A stretch of 37,250 nucleotides of DNA, taken from NCBI GenBank assembly GCA_001871085.1, contig MNUQ01000044.1, positions 1 through 37,250 on the forward strand. Direction: 5' to 3'. The position numbers and the translations under genes are program-made. Of the stretch, positions 1 to 8,682 are shown piece by piece. Source of the DNA: Desulfovibrionaceae bacterium CG1_02_65_16. Its GTDB lineage: Bacteria > Desulfobacterota > Desulfovibrionia > Desulfovibrionales > Desulfovibrionaceae. The notes beneath the pieces are model-generated. The model was not told the DNA's origin. It did not search any database and saw only the letters and a list, made by a program, of their open reading frames with translations. Position 1 is the first letter of the stretch. Every line of letters begins with the position of its first letter.

Positions 1-628
1 ACACCCCCGCCGTAATGGGCGTCTGGTCGAAAAGGCCCGGGATGCGCACCCGCCACATATTCCCCGCAGGCAGGGGCCCTTTGCCCATTAACAGCCCGCC
101 CGTGGCGGAGACATCGAGCACCGTGGCCGGCAACGCCTCGGCGAAGCCGGGGTCGTCCGGCCCGGTCAGGACCGCGTCGAACAGCACGGGGACGCGGGGC
201 ATAAGGCGCGCACGACGCGGGAAAAAGCGCCGCACCTTATCGGCGAAACGCTCCGGGTCGTCCAGCAGGGCCATGGCGCGCGCGCTGCGCGGCCTGCGCA
301 CACGCAGCAGGGGGAAGGCCTCCGCCAGCAGGTAGAGATGCTCGCGCTCCAGTCCGCGCGTGTGCAGCACCTGGTCCACCTCCAGCACAAAGCCGCTCAC
401 CGCGTGTTTGCGCAAAAGCCCCATCAGCTCCGGCATGCCGGCGGCGAACAGCGGGGTAAGCCCCGCCGCGAGCATGTCCTCGGCGTAGTCCTCCGGGTGG
501 CGGGTAAGCACAAGCACCGGGCGGGCGTCGCCATCGGCCAGCTCCATGGCGGATTCGACAGCTGAGTCAACAGCGGATGCAAGGGGCGCGGGTTCCGCGC
601 CGCGGTATACGGAATCTCCCTGGCTCAT
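1..628 (-). CDS. PilZ-domain protein, C-terminus cut off by the window edge
   Basis: An open frame of 209 codons starts with ATG at 628 and runs off the left end without a stop. A GGAGG ribosome site (635-639) lies six bases upstream of the start. Residues 36-115 look like an alternating alpha/beta module that could be a degenerate receiver domain; no phosphoacceptor is obvious. Residues 141-145 (RLMPR) fit the RxxxR motif and 172-177 (DVSATG) the DxSxxG motif of PilZ domains, which together bind cyclic-di-GMP. The protein is therefore probably a c-di-GMP effector, though its output is unknown because the C-terminus is missing. It lies 101 bases downstream of an HD-GYP gene on the same strand but has its own candidate promoter. 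PilZ assignment is fairly secure; the N-terminal call is tentative. Confidence 0.75.
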   Translation of the reverse strand, partial: MSQGDSVYRGAEPAPLASAVDSAVESAMELADGDARPVLVLTRHPEDYAEDMLAAGLTPLFAAGMPELMGLLRKHAVSGFVLEVDQVLHTRGLEREHLYLLAEAFPLLRVRRPRSARAMALLDDPERFADKVRRFFPRRARLMPRVPVLFDAVLTGPDDPGFAEALPATVLDVSATGGLLMGKGPLPAGNMWRVRIPGLFDQTPITAGV

Positions 629-668
629 GGCCGGCCTCCATAGATGAACGGGATGCCACACAACAACG

Positions 669-696
669 CGTATAGCACATTCTGCCCCGCATGCAA
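669..696 (-). promoter_or_regulatory. Candidate sigma-70 promoter of the PilZ gene
   Basis: On the minus strand TTGCAT (696-691) is separated by 16 bases from TATACG (674-669), which is preceded by TGC as in an extended -10 element. It lies about 40 bases upstream of the PilZ gene start, in the gap after the HD-GYP gene. Assigned by consensus resemblance only. Confidence 0.45.
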
Positions 697-729
697 GGGG
701 GGGAGCGACGTTTCCCGTGGGGAGGCGGT

Positions 730-1752
730 CTATTTGGGCTTGCCCTGCGCAAACACCAGGGCCTGCAACGTCCGGGTCAGCTCGGGATCGTAGCCGGGAT
801 CCTGGGCGAGAGCCGCGGCCGCCTTCATGGGCTCCATGGCCGGGGCGTAGGGACGCTGGCTCACCATGGCGCAGTACGAATCCACCAGGCCGCACAGCCG
901 CGCCAGGGGGCCGATGTCGGCGGCGTTCTTTTTGAGGGGATAGCCGGAGCCGTTCAGGCGCTCGTGGTGGTCCTGCACACATTCCTCCACTTCCGCAAAG
1001 CGCAGGTCGAGCTTGGTCAGCATCTCGAACCCGGACTGCGTGTGGCGCTGCACCTTGGCGCGCTCGTCGGGGGTCAGCGGCTTGTCCTTGTCGAGGATGA
1101 ACGCCGGCACCTTGCTCATGCCCATATCGTGCAGAAACAGCCCGCAGGTCAGATGGTCCAGGTGCTTGCGCTTCACCTCGCCCGCCTCGTAGCTGGCGGC
1201 GTGGGCCTTCACATGCACGGCCAGGCCCACCGCGCCGCAGTTGAAGGAGTGGTTCTCCAACGTGTGGACGGTGTGCAGACGCTTCACCAGCGCGCGCACG
1301 CGGTGCGGATCCTGGTGCAGATACTCGGTGAGCACCATGAGGTCTGTCCACAGTTTTACAAACACCGGCGCCACGGGCTGCTGATAGAACTCGCCCAGCC
1401 TGCGGGTAAGTGCCTGGGCGAAAATGTCGGCGATTTCCGTCTCGTGCAGATTCTTGTCCACCAGCACAAGGTCGAGCTGGAAGCTGATGTGCTTGACGTA
1501 CACCGGGTGGTCGGCGCGGGAGACAAAAACAAGCCCATCCTCCACCAGTTGCGCCAGCTCCTCCACCTTCTCGTTGCTCAAACGCTCGCCGGCGCGGCAA
1601 TACGGCAGCACACGCGCCACGTCTTCCTTGAAGCGAAACAGATCAAGCGGAGGCCTGTATTTGCTGAAGCTTTCAAGTATATCCAAATTAATCTGATAAT
1701 ACTGCTCGTCCAGCGCATCGGCGATGCTCGCCTTCTTCTCCACAGCTGCCAC
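730..1752 (-). CDS. HD-GYP-type domain protein, possible c-di-GMP phosphodiesterase
   Basis: The protein has 340 residues from a GTG at 1752, chosen because a GGGGGG ribosome site precedes it at suitable spacing; another GTG at 1785 would add 11 residues. The C-terminal half carries HD-GYP hallmarks: H168 in ENHSFN, the HD pair at 208-209, HHER at 262-265 and GYP at 270-272. These residues bind a di- or tri-metal centre in enzymes that hydrolyse c-di-GMP to pGpG or GMP. Two deviations stand out: the HDxGK lysine is M212, and in the usual DxxDA segment the second Asp is Cys (DSYCA, 291-295), so activity is uncertain. Residues 1-150 form an unrecognised N-terminal module without predicted membrane segments. 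The PilZ gene downstream supports a c-di-GMP context. HDOD-like or inactive sensor function is an alternative. Confidence 0.8.
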   Translation of the reverse strand: MAAVEKKASIADALDEQYYQINLDILESFSKYRPPLDLFRFKEDVARVLPYCRAGERLSNEKVEELAQLVEDGLVFVSRADHPVYVKHISFQLDLVLVDKNLHETEIADIFAQALTRRLGEFYQQPVAPVFVKLWTDLMVLTEYLHQDPHRVRALVKRLHTVHTLENHSFNCGAVGLAVHVKAHAASYEAGEVKRKHLDHLTCGLFLHDMGMSKVPAFILDKDKPLTPDERAKVQRHTQSGFEMLTKLDLRFAEVEECVQDHHERLNGSGYPLKKNAADIGPLARLCGLVDSYCAMVSQRPYAPAMEPMKAAAALAQDPGYDPELTRTLQALVFAQGKPK

Positions 1753-1953
1753 TGTCAACCCCCCGTCCGGCCGGTGCCGGTCCACAATGCCGTGGCCCTT
1801 GCGCTACGCATTTTCCCGCTCCGGTCCCCTATTTTCTTGGCCGCGATATTCCCCGCCAACAGTCCAACATCATTTGCGGTTCCAGCTTGGTGAAAGCCCG
1901 TGACCGGCAGTGATTCGATTACTAACCGTATTTCACTGGGAAGCAAATGCTTT

Positions 1954-1982
1954 TTGTATTGACTTTCCCTCGGATTTCATAA
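1954..1982 (+). promoter_or_regulatory. Candidate promoter of the dcw operon
   Basis: TTGTAT (1954-1959), a 17-base spacer and TCATAA (1977-1982) stand just upstream of the GTGG repeats and 56 bases before the mraZ start. Transcription would begin near 1989, inside the first repeat, which is the arrangement expected for autorepression by MraZ. An overlapping TTGACT (1959-1964) has no well-spaced -10. Confidence 0.4.
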
Positions 1983-1984
1983 AA

Positions 1985-2020
1985 AAGTGGGGCGAAGTGG
2001 TAATTCGTGGAAAATAGTGG
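1985..2020 (+). promoter_or_regulatory. Likely MraZ operator: four GTGG direct repeats, 10-bp period
   Basis: GTGG occurs at 1987-1990, 1997-2000, 2007-2010 and 2017-2020, exactly one helical turn apart, with A/T-rich spacers. A degenerate AGGG continues the phase at 2027-2030. MraZ of E. coli binds TGGG-type repeats at 10-bp spacing between the mraZ promoter and start codon, so position, motif and period all fit an autoregulatory site. The repeats lie between the candidate -10 element and the mraZ ribosome site. Confidence 0.75.
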
Positions 2021-2037
2021 TTCACAAGGGGAAGAAC

Positions 2038-2490
2038 GTGCGACTTCTTGGCCATGCCCACCGCAGTCTGGATCCCAAGGGCCGGCTTATGCTGACCCCG
2101 GAATTCCGCGACCAATTTCTGGCGGAATCGCCGGACGGAAGGCTGGTGCTCACCATCTACCAGGGGCAGATCATCGGCATCACCCCGGGGCAGTGGGAGC
2201 AGTTTGTGGCCGAGCTTGAGGGAAAACTCTCCGCCCCTTCCACCACGTTGCAGCACCTCCGCCGCGTGGCCTTCGCCGGCTACTCGGAGGTCGTTTTGGA
2301 CAAGCAGGGCCGCATCCAGCTGCCCACGCATCTGCGCAAAAGCGGCAGGTTGGAGCGCGACGTGGTGCTGGTGGGCGTGGGACGCTGTTTTGAGATTTGG
2401 GACAAGGAGCGCTTTGAGGCTCTGCTTGAAGAGAGCAACGAGGACGTCTCCGCCGAGTTGGCCCGGGCCGACATCAAGCTGCCCTTCTAG
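2038..2490 (+). CDS. mraZ: Transcriptional regulator MraZ
   Basis: MraZ is a ring-forming DNA-binding protein that represses its own dcw operon. The start is placed at GTG 2038, giving 150 residues, the usual family length. AAGGGGAAG stands upstream as ribosome site, and a longer frame from 1987 would begin inside the operator repeats. Two AbrB/SpoVT-like halves are visible, each with the signature DxxGR: DPKGRL at 12-17 and DKQGRI at 88-93. The C-terminus carries the usual acidic helix. It is the first gene of the cluster, with 15 bases to rsmH. Identification is firm. Confidence 0.93.
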   Translation: MRLLGHAHRSLDPKGRLMLTPEFRDQFLAESPDGRLVLTIYQGQIIGITPGQWEQFVAELEGKLSAPSTTLQHLRRVAFAGYSEVVLDKQGRIQLPTHLRKSGRLERDVVLVGVGRCFEIWDKERFEALLEESNEDVSAELARADIKLPF

Positions 2491-2505
2491 GGTAGGAGGA
2501 CTGAC

Positions 2506-3480
2506 ATGTCCGTTCAGGATGCCGCACCCCATATTCCGGTGATGCTGGAAGAGGTGGTGGGCTACCTTTCCCCCAAGGCGGGGGGCCGTTATCTGGACGG
2601 CACGCTGGGTCTGGCCGGACACAGCCTGGGCCTGCTGCGCGCCAGCGCGGGCGGGGCCGAGCTTGTATGCCTGGACCGCGACGAAGAGGCGCTGGCCCTT
2701 GCGCGGGCGCGGCTGGAGGAGTTCCCCGGGCGCGCGCACACGTTCTATTCGCCCTTCAGCCGGTTCGAGGACGCGCTGGCGGAACTGGGCTGGGAGGAGC
2801 TTGACGGCGCGGTGCTTGATCTTGGCGTCAGCTCGCTGCAACTCGACGAGGCCGAGCGCGGCTTCAGCTTCATGGCCGACGGCCCGCTGGACATGCGCAT
2901 GGACGCGACGAGCGGCATGGATTCGGCCAAGACGCTGGTGAACCGCGGACATTTCGAGGAGCTCAAGCGCATCATCCGCGACCTGGGCGACGAGCCCTTG
3001 GGCGGCAAGATCGCCCGGGCCATTGTGCGCGCGCGTGAGCAGGAGGAGATAGCCACCACGTCAAGACTTGCGGAAATCGTGTCCAGGGCGTACCCCCCCG
3101 ACCGCCGCAGAGAGGCTCGCAATCACCCGGCCACACGCACTTTCATGGCGCTGCGCATGGCCGTGAATCAGGAAATTGAGGAATTGAAAACATTTCTGGA
3201 ACGCATTGTGCGGTACTTGAAGCCCGGGGCCCGCGTGGCCGTCATTTCGTTCCACTCCGCGGAGGACCGCGAGGTGAAGGAAAGCTTTCGCTACTGGGCC
3301 AAAGGCTGCCGCTGCCCGCTTGAGCAGGCCATCTGCACCTGCGACCGCATCCCGGTGCTGCGCGTGCTGACCAAAAAGCCGCAGCTGCCCACGCAGCTGG
3401 AGAGGGACCGCAACCCAAGAAGCCGCAGCGCCAAACTGCGCGTGGCCGAGCGCCTGACCCCGGCGGGAGGCTCGTTATGA
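2506..3480 (+). CDS. rsmH: 16S rRNA m4C1402 N4-methyltransferase RsmH (MraW)
   Basis: RsmH uses S-adenosylmethionine to methylate N4 of C1402 in the decoding centre of 16S rRNA. The 324-residue protein has the family length. The opening HIPVMLEEVV (9-18) and the SAM loop GTLGLAGHS (32-40) are diagnostic, and the C-terminal part carries the RNPRSRSAKLR-type ending. An AGGAGG ribosome site lies before the ATG. The stop overlaps the ftsL start by four bases (ATGA), indicating coupled translation. Its location behind mraZ is the standard dcw order. Confidence 0.96.
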   Translation: MSVQDAAPHIPVMLEEVVGYLSPKAGGRYLDGTLGLAGHSLGLLRASAGGAELVCLDRDEEALALARARLEEFPGRAHTFYSPFSRFEDALAELGWEELDGAVLDLGVSSLQLDEAERGFSFMADGPLDMRMDATSGMDSAKTLVNRGHFEELKRIIRDLGDEPLGGKIARAIVRAREQEEIATTSRLAEIVSRAYPPDRRREARNHPATRTFMALRMAVNQEIEELKTFLERIVRYLKPGARVAVISFHSAEDREVKESFRYWAKGCRCPLEQAICTCDRIPVLRVLTKKPQLPTQLERDRNPRSRSAKLRVAERLTPAGGSL

Positions 3481-3776
3481 GCCGGCTGCGCGGCTATTTG
3501 CTGGCGTTCTCCTGCTCCATCGTGGGGGCGCTGCTGCTCGGGCTCTCCAGCGTGTGGCTGAACATTGAACGCATGGATCTGGCCTACGACCTGAACAAGC
3601 TGGAAAAGGAGCTGGGCGCCCGCACGTCGCTGGCCTCCAAACTGGAGCTGGAGCGCAACAACCTTATTTCGCCCTACCGCCTCAAACGGCTGGCCTCCGT
3701 ATACGGGCTGGTGCCCGTGGGACCCGGACAGATGCGGCTGATGACTGGCCAGGACGACAAGCCCAAGGGCAAATAA
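3477..3776 (+). CDS. ftsL: Cell division protein FtsL
   Basis: A 99-residue bitopic protein: a short cytoplasmic N-terminus, one membrane helix at about 7-28, then a periplasmic helix with leucine-rich heptad character (about 33-60). FtsL forms a coiled-coil complex with FtsB and FtsQ and helps activate FtsWI septal synthesis. The sequence is poorly conserved in this family, so the call rests on size, topology and position between rsmH and ftsI. It starts within the rsmH stop codon. No FtsB gene is seen in the window. Confidence 0.85.
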   Translation: MSRLRGYLLAFSCSIVGALLLGLSSVWLNIERMDLAYDLNKLEKELGARTSLASKLELERNNLISPYRLKRLASVYGLVPVGPGQMRLMTGQDDKPKGK

Positions 3777-3797
3777 TCGACAAGGGAATGGACGAAG

Positions 3798-5807
3798 ATG
3801 GCGGTCACCAGAAGTCGCATAGAGCGCAAACGGCCTAAAGAGGCCCGCAGCAAGACCGACCTCGGCAAGCTCAAGCTTGTCGGGGTGGCCTTCGTTTTTG
3901 CGCTTATCTGGGTGACGCTTTGGGGACGCGCCGCTTACGTGCAGCTGTACCTGGGCCCCAAGCTGGCCGTTGCGGCGGGCAAGCAGAATCTGGCCACGGA
4001 GTTCGAACTGGGCGAGCGCGGGCGCATTTACGCCAGCAACAACGCCATCCTGGCCACCAGCGTGGAGAGCAAGAGCGTGTACGCCTCGCCTGTTGAGATC
4101 CAGAATCCCGCCCAGACGGCCCAGACGCTGGCGCAGATTCTCGGCGTGCAGCGCCGTTCGCTTGAGCGCGAGCTGGCCTCAAGCAAGGGCTTCGTGTGGG
4201 TCAAGCGGCAGGTTGAGGACCGCGAGGCCGAGGCGCTGCTCAAGGCCAACATCCCCGGCATCCATCTGACCAGCGAATACCGCCGCATGTACCCCAATCG
4301 CGGGCTGGCCGGGCAGGTGCTCGGCTTCGTCGATGTGGACGGCAAGGGGCTTGAAGGCATTGAGGGGCTCTTCGACGAACGCATGGCCGGCGGCCGCGCC
4401 AAGTTCGTGGTCCAGCGCGACGCCTCCGGGCGGCGGCTCTATCTGGACGCCCAGGGCAAAGAGATGAACATCCGCGGCCAGGACGTGCGCCTCACCATCG
4501 ACACCGTGGTGCAGGACGCCGCCGAGCAGGCCCTTTCGGACGTGGTGAACAGGTACAACGGCCGCTCCGGCATGGCCATCGTGGTCCGCGTTTCCGACGG
4601 CGACATTCTCGCCCTGGCGCATTATCCCTTCTTCAACAGCAACATTCCGGGCGACTACAAGCCCGCCGTGCGCCGCGACCGCGCCGCCCTGGATATTTTT
4701 GAGCCCGGTTCGACCATGAAGCCCTTCACCTTCATCGCCGCGCTGGAGCAGAAGGTCATCGACCCGAACAAAATTTTCGACTGCGAGAACGGCAAGTGGA
4801 ACCTGCGCGGCAAAACCATCCGCGACACCCACCCCTACCGCTGGCTTTCGGCCAACCGCGTGTTGCGCTACTCCAGCAACATCGGAACGGCCAAGATCGG
4901 TTTGTCGCTGGGCGCGCAGCCGTTGTACGGCTACTTGCGCAAACTCGGCTTCGGCGAGCGCACCGGTCTTTCGCTTCCCAGCGAGTCGCCCGGCATGCTG
5001 CGCCAGCCCAAGGACTGGACCGAATTCGACCTCGCCGCCATCTCCTTCGGCCAGGGCATCGGCGTCACCGGCCTGCAAATGGCCAAGGGTTATCTCACGC
5101 TGGCCAACAAGGGCGTGACCAAACCCCTGCGGCTGGTGCTCGACCCTCCGCAGGAGGACACCCCGGAGCCTGCGCGCGTGTTCAGCGAGCAGACCGCAAA
5201 CACCGTGCTCTCCATGATGCGCGAGGTGGTGGAGGAGGACGGCACCGGCAAGGTGGCGCGCATTCCCGGCGTGCCCATGGCCGGCAAAACCGGCACCGCG
5301 CAAAAGTTCAGCGGCATGGCGGGCAAGGGTTACGGCACCGGCATTGTGGCCTCCTTTGTGGGATTGGTGCCGGCGGACAAGCCGGAGTACCTGTTCTTCG
5401 TCGCCGTGGACGAGCCCACGCCCGTCTCCTTCGGCGGCGTGGTGGCGGCTCCGGCCGTGCGCGACATCGCCATCAAGACCCTCTCGTACTTCGGCCAATT
5501 GCCGGAGGCCAAGGGCCCGCCCGATCCCGCAGCGCCCGAGCACACCATGATGGCCAAGGCGACAAGGCCCCCCATGGCCGAAGGCGGCAGCGGCGGCACC
5601 GTGCCCAACCTCGTGGGGCTCTCCGTCCGACGCGCCCTGGAGGTGCTCGGCAAACACGGCATCGTGCCCTCGCTGAAAGGCAACGGCATGGAGATAACCA
5701 ATCAGAAGCCCATACCGGGCGAACCCTGGCCCGAAGGCGCCGATGCCGGCAAGGCCGACGCGTTCATCCTCTGGCTGGGCCACGCAGACAAGGAGAAGAA
5801 GCAGTGA
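3798..5807 (+). CDS. ftsI: Septal peptidoglycan transpeptidase FtsI (PBP3) with a C-terminal PASTA domain
   Basis: FtsI crosslinks septal peptidoglycan in the periplasm. The 669-residue protein has a basic cytoplasmic tail, a membrane anchor at about 25-45, a dimerisation/pedestal region, and a transpeptidase domain with all three penicillin-binding motifs: STMK with catalytic S305 and K308, SSN at 359-361, and KTG at 497-499. Residues 600-661 form a PASTA domain (starts TVPNLVGLS), after a Gly/Pro-rich linker. PASTA is absent from the enterobacterial enzyme but is known in FtsI/SpoVD-like proteins of other phyla, so the length exceeds E. coli FtsI by about 80 residues. The stop overlaps the GTG start of murE. 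Confidence 0.95.
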   Translation: MAVTRSRIERKRPKEARSKTDLGKLKLVGVAFVFALIWVTLWGRAAYVQLYLGPKLAVAAGKQNLATEFELGERGRIYASNNAILATSVESKSVYASPVEIQNPAQTAQTLAQILGVQRRSLERELASSKGFVWVKRQVEDREAEALLKANIPGIHLTSEYRRMYPNRGLAGQVLGFVDVDGKGLEGIEGLFDERMAGGRAKFVVQRDASGRRLYLDAQGKEMNIRGQDVRLTIDTVVQDAAEQALSDVVNRYNGRSGMAIVVRVSDGDILALAHYPFFNSNIPGDYKPAVRRDRAALDIFEPGSTMKPFTFIAALEQKVIDPNKIFDCENGKWNLRGKTIRDTHPYRWLSANRVLRYSSNIGTAKIGLSLGAQPLYGYLRKLGFGERTGLSLPSESPGMLRQPKDWTEFDLAAISFGQGIGVTGLQMAKGYLTLANKGVTKPLRLVLDPPQEDTPEPARVFSEQTANTVLSMMREVVEEDGTGKVARIPGVPMAGKTGTAQKFSGMAGKGYGTGIVASFVGLVPADKPEYLFFVAVDEPTPVSFGGVVAAPAVRDIAIKTLSYFGQLPEAKGPPDPAAPEHTMMAKATRPPMAEGGSGGTVPNLVGLSVRRALEVLGKHGIVPSLKGNGMEITNQKPIPGEPWPEGADAGKADAFILWLGHADKEKKQ

Positions 5808-7261
5808 GCGGCCCGCGCTTCAATGAACTGCTGTCCATGGTCGGCAGGGGACTGATGGTCCAGACTGATTCCCGCCTGGTCAAACCGGGCGAGGTGTTTG
5901 TGCTTATGCCGAGCGCGGCCGACAAGTCCGCCGCGTTCCTGGCCGACGCGCTGGCCCATGGGGCCGGCTGGGTGGTGGTGGGAGAGAGCCAGCCCGTGCC
6001 CGGCGACATGGCCGCCGGCCTTGTGCGCGTGGACGACCCCGCCGAGTCCCTGGGCATGCTGGCCGAGGCGCATTTCCGCACGCGCGAGCAGGCCATGCAG
6101 GTCATCGCCGTCACCGGCACCAACGGCAAAACCACCGTCGCCTATCTTTTGGAGGGGCTGCTCAGCGCCTGCGGCCGCACGGTCGGCGTGCTGGGCACCG
6201 TGGCCTACCGCTGGCCCGGCGCAAACTTCGAGGCCAGCCTGACCACCCCCGGCTGCTGGCGTCTGCACGAGCTTTTCGCCCAGATGAGCCAGGCCGGCGT
6301 GGACACCGTTGTTATGGAGACCAGCTCCCACGCCCTGCACCAGAAGCGCGTGGCCGGTCTGGAGTTCGACGCCGCCGTGCTGACGAACCTGACCCAGGAC
6401 CACCTGGATTATCACGGCGACTTCGAGTCGTATTATCAGGCCAAGAAGCTGCTGTTCGGCACATATCCCCGGCTGGACAAGCACAAGGCCGCCAACGCCG
6501 ATGATCCCTACGGAATGCGCCTGCTCTCCGAGTTCCCCGACGCCGTGGGCTTCAGCCTGCATGGCGCGCAGGCCCCGGGCAACAATCCCATGCTGCGCGG
6601 CGACCTGGTGGAGAGCACCCCGCGCGGGCTGACCCTGCGCATGGAGTGGGAAGGCAAGTGCTGGAGCCTCCAGTCCGGTCTGGTGGGCGCGCACAACGCC
6701 AGCAACCTGCTGGCCGCACAGGCCGTGGCGCTGGGCATAGGCCTTGGCCCGGCCGACATGCAGCCGCTGGCCCCCTTCACCGGCGTGCCGGGAAGGCTTG
6801 AGCGCGTGCTGAATGATCGCGGCCTGGATATTTTCGTCGACTACGCCCACACCCCGGACGCGCTGCTGAACGTGCAGCGGGCCCTGCGCGACGCGGGCTT
6901 CACGCGGCTCATCACCGTGTTCGGCTGCGGCGGCAACCGCGACCGCACCAAACGGCCCCTCATGGCCCAGGCCGTGGCGGAGCTGGCCGACGTGGCCGTG
7001 CTCACCTCGGACAATCCGCGCTTCGAGGATCCGCTGGAGATCATAAACGACGTGCGCCCGGGCCTGGCCACGGCCAAAGAGGTCGTGGAGGACGCGGACC
7101 GCTACGCCGCCATTTGCAAGGCGGTGGCCCTCATGCGCCCCGGCGACGCGCTTCTTGTGGCGGGCAAGGGGCACGAGCCCTATCAGCTCATCAACGGCGT
7201 CAAGCACCCCTTCTCAGATGTCGAGGCGGTCTCCCGCGCCATTCGCGAGGTTCTCGGATGA
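5804..7261 (+). CDS. murE: UDP-MurNAc-L-Ala-D-Glu:meso-diaminopimelate ligase MurE
   Basis: MurE adds the third stem residue to UDP-MurNAc-dipeptide in an ATP-dependent cytoplasmic step. The start is GTG 5804, overlapping the ftsI stop and preceded by AAGGAG; this gives 485 residues and a normal N-terminal Mur domain. An upstream in-frame extension lies inside ftsI and is a shadow. The ATP loop GTNGKTT is at 105-111, the carbamylated-lysine region YYQAKK at about 210-215, and DNPR at 403-406. DNPR is the motif that reads meso-diaminopimelate rather than lysine, so the peptidoglycan should be the DAP type. Followed by murF with an ATGA overlap. Confidence 0.96.
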   Translation: MSGPRFNELLSMVGRGLMVQTDSRLVKPGEVFVLMPSAADKSAAFLADALAHGAGWVVVGESQPVPGDMAAGLVRVDDPAESLGMLAEAHFRTREQAMQVIAVTGTNGKTTVAYLLEGLLSACGRTVGVLGTVAYRWPGANFEASLTTPGCWRLHELFAQMSQAGVDTVVMETSSHALHQKRVAGLEFDAAVLTNLTQDHLDYHGDFESYYQAKKLLFGTYPRLDKHKAANADDPYGMRLLSEFPDAVGFSLHGAQAPGNNPMLRGDLVESTPRGLTLRMEWEGKCWSLQSGLVGAHNASNLLAAQAVALGIGLGPADMQPLAPFTGVPGRLERVLNDRGLDIFVDYAHTPDALLNVQRALRDAGFTRLITVFGCGGNRDRTKRPLMAQAVAELADVAVLTSDNPRFEDPLEIINDVRPGLATAKEVVEDADRYAAICKAVALMRPGDALLVAGKGHEPYQLINGVKHPFSDVEAVSRAIREVLG

Positions 7262-8682
7262 GGCTTACCCTGCGCGACATAGCCCTGCGCCTGAGCGGAC
7301 AGGCCATGGACGCCCCGGCTGGGGACGTCGTGGTTACAACCGTGCGCACGGACAACCGCGAGGTCGCGCCCGGCGATCTGTTCTTCTGCCTCAAGGGCGA
7401 GCGCTTCGACGGCCATGACTTCGCCGCCGCCGCCGCCAAGGCCGGCGCCTGCGCCATTGTGGCCAGCCGCCCCCTGCCCGAGCTCGACGCCCTGACCTGC
7501 CCGGTCATCCAGGTTGCGAACACGCAGCTGGCGCTGGGCCTGCTGGCGCGCCACTGGCGCGACGCGGCCACCGCCAAGGTCATCGCCATCACCGGCACCG
7601 CCGGCAAGACCACGGCCAAGGAGCTGTTGGCCCAGACCCTGGGCTCCGTCATCCGCGTGGCCAAGAACCACAAGAATTTCAACAACCAGGTCGGGCTGCC
7701 CCTGTCCATGCTCGCCGCGGACGGCCGCGAGGACGCCTGGGTCATGGAAGCGGGCATCAGCAGGCCCGGCGACATGGCCGAACTTGGCGTCATCATCGCG
7801 CCGGATTTGGCCGTGGTGCTGAACATCGGCCCCGCGCACCTGCAGGGCCTGGGCGATCTTTCCGGCGTGGCGCGGGCCAAGGCCGCGCTGCTGTCCTTCG
7901 TCAAGCCCGGCGGCCTGGGCCTGTGCAGCATGGACTACCCCGAGCTGTGGGCCGAGGCCACGCGCGTGTTCCCCGAGGTGGCCGGCTTCTCCACGCAGAA
8001 CAGCTTCGCCAAATACTACGCCCGCTTTGAAGAGCCGCTGCCCGGCGGACGCGGCTTGTACGAAATCATTGTGGACGGGCAGGCCTTTTGGGCCGAGCTG
8101 CCCGCCTGCGGAACGCACTTCGCCGAAAACGCCGCCGCCGTGGCCGGAGCCTGCCACATGCTGGGCCTTTCGCCCGAGCAAATCGCCCGGGGTCTGGGCT
8201 CGGCCGTGCTGCCGGGCCAGCGCTTCTGCTGCAAGGAATCCGGTCCCTGGCGCGTGGTGGACGACTCCTACAACGCCAATCCGCTTTCCATGGGGCGCAG
8301 CCTGGAGGCCGCGCGGCTGATGGCCGGCGAGGGCCGGTTGGTGCTGGTGCTGGGCGACATGGGCGAGCTGGGCGACGAGGCGGATCAGGCTCACGAGGGC
8401 ATTGGCGCGGTTGTGGCCGCGGTCAGGCCCGACCTCGTCTTCTACCAGGGCGCGCACGCGGCCGACGTGGCGCGCGGCATTACCGCCGCCGGCGCGTCCG
8501 TCAAGGTCGAACCCGTGTCCGGTCCCAAGCGCGTGCTTTCCGCCCTGGCCGCCCTCGACGGCGGCACCGTGCTGGTGAAGGGCTCGCGCTTCTGCCGCAT
8601 GGAGGTCTACGCCGAGGCCATCGCCGCCGCCCTGTGCGGCGAGTGCGGCGAGCCCAAGAACGCCAAGGAGGGGACGAAATGA
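7258..8682 (+). CDS. murF: UDP-MurNAc-tripeptide:D-Ala-D-Ala ligase MurF
   Basis: MurF attaches the D-Ala-D-Ala dipeptide and completes the UDP-MurNAc-pentapeptide in the cytoplasm. The start at 7258 overlaps the murE stop (ATGA) and gives 474 residues, usual for the family. The N-terminal Mur domain holds the [20 protein letters not shown] segment region (31-50), and the ATP loop GTAGKTT is at 113-119, followed by [12 protein letters not shown], a MurF-typical stretch. The C-terminal Mur domain contains DDSYNANP. The next gene, mraY, overlaps by four bases. An in-frame extension upstream of 7258 is not coding. Confidence 0.95.
   Translation: MRLTLRDIALRLSGQAMDAPAGDVVVTTVRTDNREVAPGDLFFCLKGERFDGHDFAAAAAKAGACAIVASRPLPELDALTCPVIQVANTQLALGLLARHWRDAATAKVIAITGTAGKTTAKELLAQTLGSVIRVAKNHKNFNNQVGLPLSMLAADGREDAWVMEAGISRPGDMAELGVIIAPDLAVVLNIGPAHLQGLGDLSGVARAKAALLSFVKPGGLGLCSMDYPELWAEATRVFPEVAGFSTQNSFAKYYARFEEPLPGGRGLYEIIVDGQAFWAELPACGTHFAENAAAVAGACHMLGLSPEQIARGLGSAVLPGQRFCCKESGPWRVVDDSYNANPLSMGRSLEAARLMAGEGRLVLVLGDMGELGDEADQAHEGIGAVVAAVRPDLVFYQGAHAADVARGITAAGASVKVEPVSGPKRVLSALAALDGGTVLVKGSRFCRMEVYAEAIAAALCGECGEPKNAKEGTK

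Noticed and set aside
1959-1964. TTGACT as the -35 element of the dcw promoter
   Set aside because: No -10-like sequence at 16-18 bases; TTGTAT with TCATAA has better spacing.
1987-2037. 17-codon N-terminal extension of MraZ
   Set aside because: It begins inside the phased GTGG operator repeats and precedes the family N-terminus; GTG 2038 has a good ribosome site.
4179-5783. 534-codon minus-strand frame opposite ftsI
   Set aside because: His/Gly/Ala-rich shadow of a gene with all penicillin-binding motifs.
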